Source of the DNA: Bin87 sp965204685
GTDB lineage: Bacteria; Chloroflexota; Dehalococcoidia; Lucifugimonadales; UBA3495
DNA length: 64,000 bases
Direction: 5' to 3'
Assembly (NCBI GenBank): GCA_965204685.1
Contig: OZ242004.1
Coordinates: 3,782,001-3,846,000, forward strand
In this document: positions 8,258 through 16,556 of the stretch, piece by piece
Position numbering within the stretch: position 1 is the stretch's first letter
How the letters are laid out: every line of letters begins with the position of its first letter
The notes under the pieces: model-generated
What the model saw: the letters and a program-made list of their open reading frames with translations, nothing else
Told to the model about the DNA's origin: nothing
The model's database searches: none
Made by a program: the position numbers and the translations under genes

Positions 8258-9382
8258 ATGCCAGAACCCACGCCGGACCAAAGCCTCCACCTCCCCAGCC
8301 TGGTCATCAAGAACTTCCGCGGCATCGACGAGCTGACCATCCCGCGCCTGGGCCGCGTGACGCTGCTAACGGGGAAAAACGGCGTGGGCAAGACGACGGT
8401 GCTGGACGCGGTGCGGATTTATGCCACCGGCGCAGACCCCTTTACGCTCGCTGAGATACTTCACGACCGGGATGAAGTTTTCAAAGAATTCGGCGCAGAT
8501 GCCGGAGACGAAACCATTGCCGACTGGAGTGGCCTCTTCTACGGGCATAATCTCTCCCTCGACGCATCGATCTCAATCGGTTCGCCCGATTGCAAGACCG
8601 CTGTGGAAATACGTTGCGCTCAGTTCTCTGCCGAAGACCTCAGCGGATTTGCCCGCAGTGAGTCCGACTTTCTCGTAGAAGATGAGAGGTGGGGTTTAGA
8701 GACGATAGCCTGGGGCTTCAGGCGCATATTCCGCCTCCACGATATTGTGATCCCGGCTCGGATGACACGTCGCGCCAACCGCATCCCGCTTCTCACGCCG
8801 GACTTTGCTTGTGTCACATTGGGGCCAGATGTACCGGATAATTCAGTCATTGAACGGTACCTGAATGATATTGCTCTGACCACCCAGGAAGACCAAGCAA
8901 TTGACGCTCTGAATACAGTTGCGAGCCTTCCTATTGAGCGGGTTGCAATGGTGGAATCCGGCATCCGAAACGGGCCGAGGGCCGGGCGGCGGGTACTGGT
9001 CAAGGTTAGAGGATGGGACAATCGGTTGCCACTACGTAGCCTCGGCGACGGGGCGGTGCGGGCCTTTACCGTTGCCCTGGCCCTGGCTAACAGCCAAGAT
9101 GGCTTCCTCCTCATCGACGAGGCCGAAAACGGCATCCACCATTCCATCCAGGCCAAGTTCTGGAACATGGTGCTGCAAACTGCGGAGCGCAACAACGTGC
9201 AGGTCATCGCCACCACCCACAGCTGGGACTGCGTGGTCGGGTTCGCTAAAGCGGCCAACGAGTTGGAGGACGTGGAGGGCGTTTTGTACCGCATCCAGCG
9301 CAACGCCGAACGGTTACGGGCGGTAGAGTACTCAGAGGAAAATCTCGCGGCCGCGGCCAAACACAGGATCGAGGTGAGGTGA
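8258..9382 (+). CDS. OLD-like AAA/ABC-type ATPase, first gene of an ATPase-TOPRIM pair
   Basis: A 374-residue ATPase of the AAA_15/AAA_21 (OLD-like, SMC/ABC-related) class. It starts with the typical LVIKNFRGIDELTI strand, then Walker A GKNGVGKTT (residues 39-47). An ABC-signature-like LRSLGDGAVRAF precedes Walker B GFLLIDEAENGIHH (about residue 285-292), and the switch His is in ATTHSWDCV. There is no internal nuclease domain, unlike full-length OLD or GajA proteins; that function appears to be on the next gene, which overlaps by 4 nt. Such split ATPase plus TOPRIM pairs are known in phage defence (for example PARIS). A defence role here is inferred, not shown. Confidence 0.9.
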   Translation: MPEPTPDQSLHLPSLVIKNFRGIDELTIPRLGRVTLLTGKNGVGKTTVLDAVRIYATGADPFTLAEILHDRDEVFKEFGADAGDETIADWSGLFYGHNLSLDASISIGSPDCKTAVEIRCAQFSAEDLSGFARSESDFLVEDERWGLETIAWGFRRIFRLHDIVIPARMTRRANRIPLLTPDFACVTLGPDVPDNSVIERYLNDIALTTQEDQAIDALNTVASLPIERVAMVESGIRNGPRAGRRVLVKVRGWDNRLPLRSLGDGAVRAFTVALALANSQDGFLLIDEAENGIHHSIQAKFWNMVLQTAERNNVQVIATTHSWDCVVGFAKAANELEDVEGVLYRIQRNAERLRAVEYSEENLAAAAKHRIEVR

Positions 9383-10014
9383 TCGGCGTGGCTCGCATCG
9401 ATTCTGATCAGGCGGAACCACAGCTCCTTCTGGTAGAAGGGAGGAACGACAAGCACGTAGTTTGGCAAATTTGTAACCGGAGTCCTCACCTCCCGGACTT
9501 TTATATTTCAGAGCGGGGAGACGTTAACTCCGTGCTGGCGTCGATTGGCCCTGAGCTCTTGGCGGAGGGGCGCCAAGCGTTGGGGATATTGGTTGATACC
9601 GACGATAATCCTCAAGCCCGCTGGGACGAAATAGCTCATCGGCTTAGAATCAACGGCTTTCCAGCGCCCGTTTCTCCAGATCCGGATGGGACGATCATTT
9701 CGGGCGCCGAACTGCGCGTAGGTGTGTGGCTGATGCCCGACAATGTTCTGACGGGCGAGATTGAAGAGTTCGTCGAACGAATGATTCCTGCTGGCGACCC
9801 GGTTTGGCCAATGTCGCGAGATTACATCGACCGATTACCTGCGTATGCGGGTAAATTCGCTGGGGGCAAAACCCTAAGAGCCCAAATATACGCTTGGCTC
9901 GCCACTCGTGCTGACCCTCGGCTAATGGGCCAAGCCATCGGCACCCACGACTTGGACATTGACGGCCCCCTTTGCCAGCGGCTCCTCGCCTGGCTCGACC
10001 GCCTTTTCGCCTGA
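9379..10014 (+). CDS. TOPRIM-like protein (DUF3226/DUF4435-like), partner of the ATPase
   Basis: A 211-residue protein with a TOPRIM-like core. The catalytic-type Glu is in LLLVEGRNDKHVVW (about residues 16-28) and the DxD pair in ILVDTDDNP (about residue 70-75), followed by helices with conserved-looking WLMPDN and EEFVERMI. This is the arrangement of OLD-type nucleases and of DUF3226 proteins encoded next to AAA ATPases. The GTG start at 9379 lies in a GTGA overlap with the ATPase stop, with GAGG just upstream, so the two proteins are probably made in fixed ratio and form a complex. The predicted activity is metal-dependent DNA or RNA cleavage regulated by ATP. Confidence 0.85.
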   Translation: MIGVARIDSDQAEPQLLLVEGRNDKHVVWQICNRSPHLPDFYISERGDVNSVLASIGPELLAEGRQALGILVDTDDNPQARWDEIAHRLRINGFPAPVSPDPDGTIISGAELRVGVWLMPDNVLTGEIEEFVERMIPAGDPVWPMSRDYIDRLPAYAGKFAGGKTLRAQIYAWLATRADPRLMGQAIGTHDLDIDGPLCQRLLAWLDRLFA

Positions 10015-10120
10015 TCCTTCCTCGTCATCACCGCGATGTAGCGGCGGGAGCCTTCGCCCCGTGTGTTATCATCCCGCCATTCGTGCCTCGCACCCTTGCC
10101 GGCCCGGCCGGAGGTCGCCA

Positions 10121-12151
10121 ATGCTCTATCAGCGCTACCGCTATTCCCAGTGGGATGGCACCCAGCAGATTTTCGATGTCGACGCCAGCGAGGTGATGGA
10201 CGCCCTTTCGGATGACCTGCTGCAGCACGGTGATTTGGCGCGGGCCCTCCGCGACCTGTTCCGCAACGGCATGCAGAACCGCGACGGCGCCCAGATGCCC
10301 AACCTGCGTCAGCTCATGGAGCAGTTGAAACAGCAGCGGCGTCAGCAGATGCAGCAGAGCAACCTGGACTCGGTGGTCGACGACCTGAAGGAGCGGATGG
10401 ACGAAATCCTCCGCACCGAGCGCGAGGGCATCCAGCGCCGGCTCGACGAGGCGGCCGACCAGCCGGAACCGGCCGACATGGAAGGCAAGGAGCAGCAGCG
10501 GGCGCTCAACCGGCTGCTCCAGGAACGGGCCCAACGCAACCTCGATAAGCTGGACGACCTACCCGACAGTCTCGGCGGGCAAATCCAGGAACTCATGGAT
10601 TACGACTTCATGGACCCGGACGCCCAGCAGATGTTCCAGGAATTGCTGGACATGCTCAAGGGCCAGATGGCCCAGAACATATCCCAGCAGATGCAGGACC
10701 AGATGCAGAACATGACGCCGGAGCAGATGGAAGCAATGCGTCAGATGATGCAGGACCTCAACCAGATGCTCCGTGACCGCATGGAGGGCCGTGACCCCAA
10801 CTTCGAAGGGTTCATGCAGAAATGGGGGCCGATGTTCGGGGACGACCCGCCCCAGAGCCTCGACGAGCTCATGGAGCGCATCCAGCAGCAGATGGCGCAG
10901 ATGCAGTCGCTGATGGACAGCCTGTCCCCCGACATGCGCCGCGAGCTGGAAGACGCCATGCAGTCCGCCATGGACCCACGCCTCATGGACGAGATGTCCG
11001 AGTTCGCCAGCCTGATGCAGTCGCTGATGCCGCCGGATGAACTGGCCCGACAGTATCCCTTCCTGGGCGACGACAGCATGACCCTGGAGCAGGCCATGGA
11101 AGCCATGCGCCAGATGCAGGACCTCGACCAGTTGGAGCAGTCACTACAGCAGGCCATGCGCACCGGCAACCTGGACGACGTCGATCCGGAAAAACTGGCG
11201 GAACTGTTGGGCGAAGAGGCCCGCCGGGCCTGGGAGGAACTGGACCGTCTGCGCCAACTCTTGAAAGACGCCGGCTACATCACCGACGACGACAAGCTCA
11301 ACCTGACCGCCCGCGGCATCCGCCGCATCGGCCAGAAGGCCATGCGCGAGGTCTTCCAACAACTTAAGAAGGACCGCATCGGCAACCACGATCTGGACAC
11401 CCGCGGCGCCGGGGGCGATCTGCTTGGCGACACCAAGACCTACGAGTTCGGCGACCCGCTGCAGCTCGACCTGCAAACCACGGTGAAAAACGCCATCGTC
11501 CGCGGCGGGCCGCAGGTACCGGTCAAGCTGCGCCCGGACGACTTCGAGATCTACCGCACCGAACATATGACGAGGGCCGCCACCATCGTCCTACTGGACC
11601 AGAGCCGTTCCATGGGTCTGTTCAACAACTGGGCGGCGGCGAAGAAGGTGACCCTCGCCCTGTTCGCTTTGATCCGCCAACAGTACCCCCGGGACACACT
11701 TCACGTGGTGGGGTTCTCGGACTACGCCCGCGAGTTGGAGGAGGAAGACCTGGCCGGCCTCACCTGGAACAACTGGGTATCCGGCACCAACCTGCACCAC
11801 GCGCTGATGCTGTCCCGGAAGCTACTCTCCCGCGAAAAGGGAGGCACCCGTCAGATTCTGGTCATCACCGACGGCGAACCCACCGCTCACCTGGAGGGCG
11901 AGCAGGCCTACTTCTCCTATCCGCCCAGCTACCGCACCGAACTGGAAACCCTGAAAGAGGTGCGGCGCTGCACCCAGGAGGGCATCGTTATCAACACGTT
12001 CATGCTGGAAAACAGCTACCAACTGGTGAACTTCGTCGACCGGATGACCCGCATTAATCGCGGCCGGGCCTTCTACAGCAGCAGCGAAAACCTGGGCGAG
12101 TACGTGCTGGTTGATTACATTACCAACCGGCGCAAACGGGTTTCCGGCTGA
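10121..12151 (+). CDS. VWA-domain protein with long Met/Gln-rich coiled-coil region
   Basis: About 676 residues. The start is the ATG at 10121 with GGAGG 7 nt upstream; the frame is open further upstream but overlaps the TOPRIM gene. The N-terminal two thirds is helical and rich in Met, Gln, Asp and Glu, with repeated blocks such as QQMQDQMQNMTPEQMEAMRQ. The C-terminal roughly 200 residues are a von Willebrand A domain with a MIDAS site: DQSRS (about residue 493), a Thr in SGTNLHHAL and TDGEPTAH. Such proteins usually pair with a MoxR/Mg-chelatase-type AAA+ ATPase and act as metal-dependent scaffolds. No such partner lies nearby; the upstream ATPase is of a different class. Confidence 0.88.
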   Translation: MLYQRYRYSQWDGTQQIFDVDASEVMDALSDDLLQHGDLARALRDLFRNGMQNRDGAQMPNLRQLMEQLKQQRRQQMQQSNLDSVVDDLKERMDEILRTEREGIQRRLDEAADQPEPADMEGKEQQRALNRLLQERAQRNLDKLDDLPDSLGGQIQELMDYDFMDPDAQQMFQELLDMLKGQMAQNISQQMQDQMQNMTPEQMEAMRQMMQDLNQMLRDRMEGRDPNFEGFMQKWGPMFGDDPPQSLDELMERIQQQMAQMQSLMDSLSPDMRRELEDAMQSAMDPRLMDEMSEFASLMQSLMPPDELARQYPFLGDDSMTLEQAMEAMRQMQDLDQLEQSLQQAMRTGNLDDVDPEKLAELLGEEARRAWEELDRLRQLLKDAGYITDDDKLNLTARGIRRIGQKAMREVFQQLKKDRIGNHDLDTRGAGGDLLGDTKTYEFGDPLQLDLQTTVKNAIVRGGPQVPVKLRPDDFEIYRTEHMTRAATIVLLDQSRSMGLFNNWAAAKKVTLALFALIRQQYPRDTLHVVGFSDYARELEEEDLAGLTWNNWVSGTNLHHALMLSRKLLSREKGGTRQILVITDGEPTAHLEGEQAYFSYPPSYRTELETLKEVRRCTQEGIVINTFMLENSYQLVNFVDRMTRINRGRAFYSSSENLGEYVLVDYITNRRKRVSG

Positions 12152-12179
12152 TCACGGCGGTTCACGCCTGCGGCGGCGG

Positions 12180-12209
12180 TTGCGACCATCGAGGCACGTT
12201 TGCTAAAAT
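12180..12209 (+). promoter_or_regulatory. Promoter of tRNA-Ala
   Basis: TTGCGA (12180-12185), an 18-nt spacer and the extended -10 element TGCTAAAAT (12201-12209). The predicted transcript start is about 30 nt before the tRNA 5' end. Confidence 0.6.
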
Positions 12210-12245
12210 GGATGCCCACTCACGCGCAACCGTCAGTGACCCAGT

Positions 12246-12321
12246 GGGGCTGTAGCTCATTTGGGAGAGCGCTTCAATGGCATTGAAGAGGTAGCGGGTT
12301 CGATTCCCGCCAGCTCCACCA
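12246..12321 (+). tRNA. tRNA-Ala (anticodon GGC)
   Basis: The 76-nt sequence folds into a standard cloverleaf. The acceptor stem is GGGGCTG/CAGCTCC with one G-U pair, the D stem GCTC/GAGC, and the anticodon stem CTTCA/TGAAG with loop ATGGCAT giving anticodon GGC. The T arm is GCGGG-TTCGATT-CCCGC. Discriminator A and CCA (12319-12321) are encoded. It reads alanine codons GCC/GCU. Confidence 0.97.
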
Positions 12322-12342
12322 CTTCCCATCAACTGACACCTG

Positions 12343-12387
12343 AAAACGGCGTTTCGTGCATGATTTGAGCACGAAACGCCGTTTTTT
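12343..12387 (+). terminator. Strong intrinsic terminator after tRNA-Ala
   Basis: A 17-bp perfect stem (5' arm 12343-12359, 3' arm 12369-12385) with a 9-nt loop ends in TTTTTT (12382-12387). It ends the tRNA transcript; the A-run on the other side lets it also act on the convergent SDR operon. Confidence 0.92.
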
Positions 12388-12421
12388 GTTCAGCCCGCGG
12401 CGGCCGATGCCCTCAGATCAC

Positions 12422-13204
12422 CTATTCAGCCAGCGGCCCCCAAGTCACTCCGAACTCGGCCCGCGATACCAGCTCGCCCGTGAGAGTCTCCGCCGTCTGC
12501 CCCGCCAGCCACACTCCCGGCGCTGACAGGGCATCGGGTTGGACCATGGGGATGTGGGACGTTCCCGGCCAGTCCCCGCGCCGGTTCATCCAGGTGTCCA
12601 CTCGGCCAGGCTCGAAGACGTTGACCGCGATATTGTGCGGTCGCACCTCTTCGGCCAGGCTGAAAAACATTCTCTCCAGCGCGGCCTTGCTCATCGAGTA
12701 GCCGACCCGGCCCTCCCGGTAGTTCCGGGCCGAGCCCGAGGTGACGCAGTAGATGGAGCCTCCCTCGCCGCGCGAGATCATGGACGGCAGCGCGTACTTG
12801 CAGAGGAGCAGCGGGCCCCGCACGTTCACCGCCAGGCACTGGTCAAGCAGCTCCACGTCCAGGTCGACCACCGGCGATTCGCAGTCCATTCCCGCGTTGC
12901 AAACCAGAGCGTCGATCCGACCGAAACGGTCCAGCGTGGCAGTTACCAGGTCCTGAATGTCCTGAACCCGCGCGACGTCGCAACGCACCGGCAGCGCCGT
13001 GCCACCGCGGGCGGTGATCTGTGCGGCCGTATCGCCGATGTCGCCCGACCCGTACTTTTCGTATTCGGTGCCGGCCGACCGGTCTTCTTCGGTGCGCGAC
13101 GCTACCACGACGCTCGCGCCGGCGTCGCCCAGCCCCAGGCAGATCGCTCGCCCGATCCCGCGGCTGCCGCCGGTTACAATCGCTACTTTGCCGTCAAGTC
13201 TCAT
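12422..13204 (-). CDS. SDR-family NAD(P)-dependent oxidoreductase
   Basis: A 260-residue classical short-chain dehydrogenase. The cofactor loop is TGGSRGIGRA, the NAG motif is LVCNAGMD, and the catalytic Ser and Tyr-Lys are in TSGSARNY and GYSMSKAAL. The C-terminal part (RAEFGVTWGPLAE) lacks the usual DGG ending. The start is set at the MRLDGK Met because a GGCGG sequence precedes it at good spacing; an in-frame ATG lies 21 nt upstream. It is the last gene of a minus-strand run that includes a GMC oxidoreductase and a LigB-like dioxygenase, so it may oxidise or reduce an intermediate of the same pathway. Confidence 0.9.
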   Translation of the reverse strand: MRLDGKVAIVTGGSRGIGRAICLGLGDAGASVVVASRTEEDRSAGTEYEKYGSGDIGDTAAQITARGGTALPVRCDVARVQDIQDLVTATLDRFGRIDALVCNAGMDCESPVVDLDVELLDQCLAVNVRGPLLLCKYALPSMISRGEGGSIYCVTSGSARNYREGRVGYSMSKAALERMFFSLAEEVRPHNIAVNVFEPGRVDTWMNRRGDWPGTSHIPMVQPDALSAPGVWLAGQTAETLTGELVSRAEFGVTWGPLAE

Positions 13205-13298
13205 TTCATTCCGCCTGTCATCCAACCGCTCAAGATCAAATCGCCGGGAGCATATATCGTCGATCCGGCGCTCGCAAGTCGCGTATCTCGCGGCCTGC

Positions 13299-14921
13299 TC
13301 ACCAACCTGCCCGGATGAAGTCCGCCACTCGCTCCGCGACCATTATCACCGCCGGATTGATGGGGGCACGCACCAGGTCGGGCATGATCGATGCGTCGAC
13401 AATGCGCAGCCCTTCCATCCCGTGCACTTTGCCATACTGGTCGACCACGGCCAATGAATCGTCGGACGGCCCCATCCTGCACGTGCATGAGATATGCGAG
13501 TAGGTCGTAGCTTCCCGCAGCAGCCATTGATCCAGGGCATAGTCATTGGCCAGGTCGCCGTCCTCGGGTTCGATGCGTCGCCCCAGCATGGGAGCGAGTT
13601 CGTGTCGTTCCGCCAATTCCAGGGCCAGGCGAATGGCGGCCCGCAGCCGCTCCCGGTCAAAGGGCTCGGCCAGGTAGTTGTAGCGCATGGCCGGCTGTAC
13701 CCGGTAGTCGGACGAGGTTAGCGTCAACTCACCCTGACTCTCTGGCAGCAGCAGGGCCACCATCATCTCCACGCGACGGTTGGCGGCGACTTCTCCCTGA
13801 TCTCCAGACCTTTGAGCCCGGACCTCCGGTACACTTCCCTTGACCCGGGGCACCACGGGACCGGCCAGGCTGATCCCCAGATCGTTTCTCAAATGGGAAC
13901 CGGGAGCAGTCAGTCGCAGCGCCGCGCTGCCGGCGCCCCGGTTGGCAGGGCCATCGAGACCCTCGCCGGCTTCCCAGGTCACGTACACCTTCGGGTGGTC
14001 TTTCAGGTTCCGACCCACGCCGGGGAGGTCCCGCACCACCGGGATACCCAGGCTCTCCAATTGATCAGTCGGCCCCACGCCGGATAGCAGCAAAAGGTGG
14101 GGCGAACCGACGGCGCCGGCGCTGAGGATGATCTGCTCGGCCTCCACGGTGAAGGTGTCACCGCCGCTCTCCACCAGCAGACCGACCGACTTTGTCCCTT
14201 CAAAAACAATCCGGCGCGCCTGGCAATTGGGCCGCACTGTCAGGTTGAGCCGGTGGCGGGCCTGATCCAGGTAGCCCAGGGCGGCGCTGAACCGGACTCC
14301 GTTGTGGTTGTTGGTCACGCCCGGGCCGACCCCGTTGGAGTCCGGATGGTTGTGGTCGTGGGCTTCTTCGAACCCGCTGGCGCGACAGGCCGAGAAGAAG
14401 GCCCGTTGCGCGGCGCCCCACGCCTCCGGGTTGGAATGGTGGACGAAAATGGGGCCATCGGAGCCGTGATAGTCTCCGTGTCGGTCGACGTCCGTTTCGG
14501 ATTTGCGGAAGAACGGCAGGACTTTTTGGTAACTCCACTGGTCGTTGCCCCGGGCCGCCCAGGCGTCAAAATCCTCGGGAACGCCACGGTAGAAAGCCGA
14601 GGAGTTGATGGCACTGGACCCGCCGGTAACTTTGCCCCGGGGCACCAGCATCGGCGGCGCCAGATCGGTCGCGGTAGCGATGAACTGCCAGTTGTGCGGG
14701 TCGGTAGTCAGCCATGCCGGGTGGCCGGCGGCGGTACGAACCGCGGGCGGCACCGGAGCGGCGGCAAAACCGTACTTGAGCTCGTCGGGCAGCAGTTCAA
14801 AATCCGGATAGTCCGGCCCGGCCTCCAGCAATAGCACCGAGCGTCCCGGGTCTTCGGATAGCCGGGCCGCCAGCGCCGAACCGGCAGACCCGGCTCCCAC
14901 AATCGCCACATCGTATTTCAT
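13299..14921 (-). CDS. GMC-family FAD oxidoreductase (paralogue 2; His/Asn type)
   Basis: A 540-residue GMC oxidoreductase. The FAD motif is YDVAIVGAGSAGSALAARL, signature 1 is GKVTGGSSAINSS, signature 2 is GAVGSPHLLLLSGVGP, the catalytic His is in YSHISCTCRMG and the second catalytic residue is Asn (RAPINPAVIM). An insertion around residues 370-390 (RAQRSGDQGEVAANRR) distinguishes it from the other paralogues. GAGG lies 5 nt before the ATG. It sits between the beta-helix gene (50 nt upstream) and the SDR gene (94 nt downstream) in one apparent operon. Alcohol oxidation is expected; the substrate is unknown. Confidence 0.94.
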   Translation of the reverse strand: MKYDVAIVGAGSAGSALAARLSEDPGRSVLLLEAGPDYPDFELLPDELKYGFAAAPVPPAVRTAAGHPAWLTTDPHNWQFIATATDLAPPMLVPRGKVTGGSSAINSSAFYRGVPEDFDAWAARGNDQWSYQKVLPFFRKSETDVDRHGDYHGSDGPIFVHHSNPEAWGAAQRAFFSACRASGFEEAHDHNHPDSNGVGPGVTNNHNGVRFSAALGYLDQARHRLNLTVRPNCQARRIVFEGTKSVGLLVESGGDTFTVEAEQIILSAGAVGSPHLLLLSGVGPTDQLESLGIPVVRDLPGVGRNLKDHPKVYVTWEAGEGLDGPANRGAGSAALRLTAPGSHLRNDLGISLAGPVVPRVKGSVPEVRAQRSGDQGEVAANRRVEMMVALLLPESQGELTLTSSDYRVQPAMRYNYLAEPFDRERLRAAIRLALELAERHELAPMLGRRIEPEDGDLANDYALDQWLLREATTYSHISCTCRMGPSDDSLAVVDQYGKVHGMEGLRIVDASIMPDLVRAPINPAVIMVAERVADFIRAGW

Positions 14922-14971
14922 GTTTACCTCAGGTTGAATTCACTCGGTTGAACATCAATCAGCTGCGTCGG

Positions 14972-16132
14972 TTATTGAAGGGGTTGGCTCCGGTGGTCAC
15001 AGGCGTTCGATTCGTAGACGTTTTCCTTCAAGACCGCGTCGTGGTCGTCCGTTACGAAGATACCGCACTCTCGGGAAGCGACGATCCGGTTGCCCGAAAT
15101 GATGTATCGGCGCCGCGTGCCTTCCCTGGTTAGCGACGTTTGTCGTGCCCCGTCGCTCCAGAGCCGGACGCCGTTACGGTTTCCCTCAATGCGATTGCCT
15201 TCGATGACGTTCTCCTGCCCATGCTCGATGGCGATCCCGTCGAAACGGTTGGCCCGTACCTCGTTCCTTCGGACCGCCGAGCTGGTCGAATAGCCCAGCC
15301 AGAACCCGTAGTTCGAATAGTTGGCAATGTTGTCTTCAAAGACGTTGCCCGAGCAGAACACCGCCTCAAAGGCGTTGTTGGGCGAATAGCTGGCGTCATT
15401 GCGGGTTATGAAATTGTCATTGGACGGCTCGCCGTGGTGCCCCCGGATGAAGAACCCGTCGCCGCTGTAGCGCAGGCTGTTGCCGGTTATCCGGTTGTGG
15501 CTCGACCCGCCCTCCAGCAATATCCCCGCGGAGTCCGCGGTGTCGCACCAGAAGCGGTCGGTGTAGCGGATGCAGTGCTCGGCCTGGTTGTCCGATATTT
15601 CGTTGTGGCTGGACTTCAGCAGGTAAATGCCCACGTTGCCGCAGTATGAAGCGTGGTTCCCCGAGATAACGCTGTGATCCGACCGGACCAGGCTGATGCC
15701 ATTGAAGTTGTTGCTGGTTTGGTTGTTTTCGATCACGCTGTTGCGGACACGATAGAGGTAGATCCCGCCGCCAAATCCCTCCTCCACCGGAGCCTCGATA
15801 TCGGGGAGCCAACCAACGTCCAGTGGGTTCGTGTTGTCCGACACCACGCAGTCGCTAATATTGAGGTTCCTCACGTTCTCGGCGCGTATCCCGTAGTGAA
15901 AGCCGATCAGTATCCCGTTGGCGATGGTTACGTCCCGGCAATCGTGGACCCAAATCCCCACTCCGCCGTGCCGCTCACCGTCCACCACCACGCCGGAAAG
16001 GTCCAACGTCACCCCGTCGGTGCGGATTTCGATGACCGCACCGGACGACGCTGGGGCCTCAAGTCCGGGGTATCGGGACGGCTTGAAAGTGTCCCGTGTG
16101 TACCGGTCCGGGACTACGGAGATGCGGGTCAT
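14972..16132 (-). CDS. Right-handed parallel beta-helix (NosD/PbH1-repeat) protein
   Basis: 386 residues made of repeated beta-helix coils. Many runs have the pattern N-x-I-x-x-N-x-x-x-x-x-G-I, such as NSVIENNQTSNNFNGISL, HNEISDNQAEHC and ENVIEGNRIEGNRNGVRL. These are PbH1/NosD-type repeats found in polysaccharide lyases, epimerases and copper-loading NosD. No clear signal peptide is visible (MTRISVVPDRYTRDTFK), so the protein may be cytoplasmic or the start may be upstream; the ribosome binding site is weak. It lies within the LigB-GMC-SDR run. A carbohydrate-binding or -cleaving role is possible but not shown. Confidence 0.8.
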   Translation of the reverse strand: MTRISVVPDRYTRDTFKPSRYPGLEAPASSGAVIEIRTDGVTLDLSGVVVDGERHGGVGIWVHDCRDVTIANGILIGFHYGIRAENVRNLNISDCVVSDNTNPLDVGWLPDIEAPVEEGFGGGIYLYRVRNSVIENNQTSNNFNGISLVRSDHSVISGNHASYCGNVGIYLLKSSHNEISDNQAEHCIRYTDRFWCDTADSAGILLEGGSSHNRITGNSLRYSGDGFFIRGHHGEPSNDNFITRNDASYSPNNAFEAVFCSGNVFEDNIANYSNYGFWLGYSTSSAVRRNEVRANRFDGIAIEHGQENVIEGNRIEGNRNGVRLWSDGARQTSLTREGTRRRYIISGNRIVASRECGIFVTDDHDAVLKENVYESNACDHRSQPLQ

Positions 16133-16196
16133 CGGAGTTCTGCCCGGACCTTACCCGAAATGTCGACATATCGGCCCGTCACGCCCGCCGGCCGGT

Positions 16197-16454
16197 TCAG
16201 TTCAGGCTCGGTCCGCCCCCGGAGCCGCCGGAGATGAACCCTGGATGGTCGTCCAGGTCCGACGCATCATCCTGGTGCTGGCCCCTAAGCACGCAGTGCC
16301 CGCAAACCTTGCACACCGGATGCCGGTTGGCGAACTTCGGATGGGGGATGTTGCACGTCGGGCTGTCGGGGCGCTCGCACCGCGGACACCCGTCGCACTT
16401 CCGGTTACCCGTGCCCTGTCCCGTTTGGGTTCTTGGCTCCAGTACCGTGACCAT
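16197..16454 (-). CDS. Small Cys-rich metal-binding protein
   Basis: 85 residues with seven Cys in two clusters: C20-x2-C23-x2-C26, C34, then C48-x2-C51-x2-C54, with His38 and His45 between. This suggests one or two zinc ribbons or an iron-sulfur site. The N-terminus and Gly-rich C-terminus look unstructured. The start is the ATG at 16454 with a GGGGAAGG site about 8 nt upstream; an in-frame ATG at 16511 is less likely. It lies 102 nt after the LigB-like gene and 64 nt before the beta-helix gene on the same strand. No family name is assigned. Confidence 0.65.
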   Translation of the reverse strand: MVTVLEPRTQTGQGTGNRKCDGCPRCERPDSPTCNIPHPKFANRHPVCKVCGHCVLRGQHQDDASDLDDHPGFISGGSGGGPSLN

Positions 16455-16556
16455 GATCGACGCCTTCCCCTCAGTTCTTGACAAAGTGGCCTGCCGCACC
16501 GGATTCCACACCCGGCACGGCAGTTCCTGACCAATGGTTCGCTGCGGTAACAGCCA

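Noticed and set aside
9959..10120. N-terminal extension of the VWA protein
   Set aside because: It overlaps the TOPRIM gene, is Pro/Ser-rich and lacks a ribosome site, whereas GGAGG precedes the ATG at 10121.
12343..12387. Possible attachment site next to tRNA-Ala
   Set aside because: The repeat is an intrinsic terminator; no integrase gene or duplicated tRNA 3' end is seen nearby.
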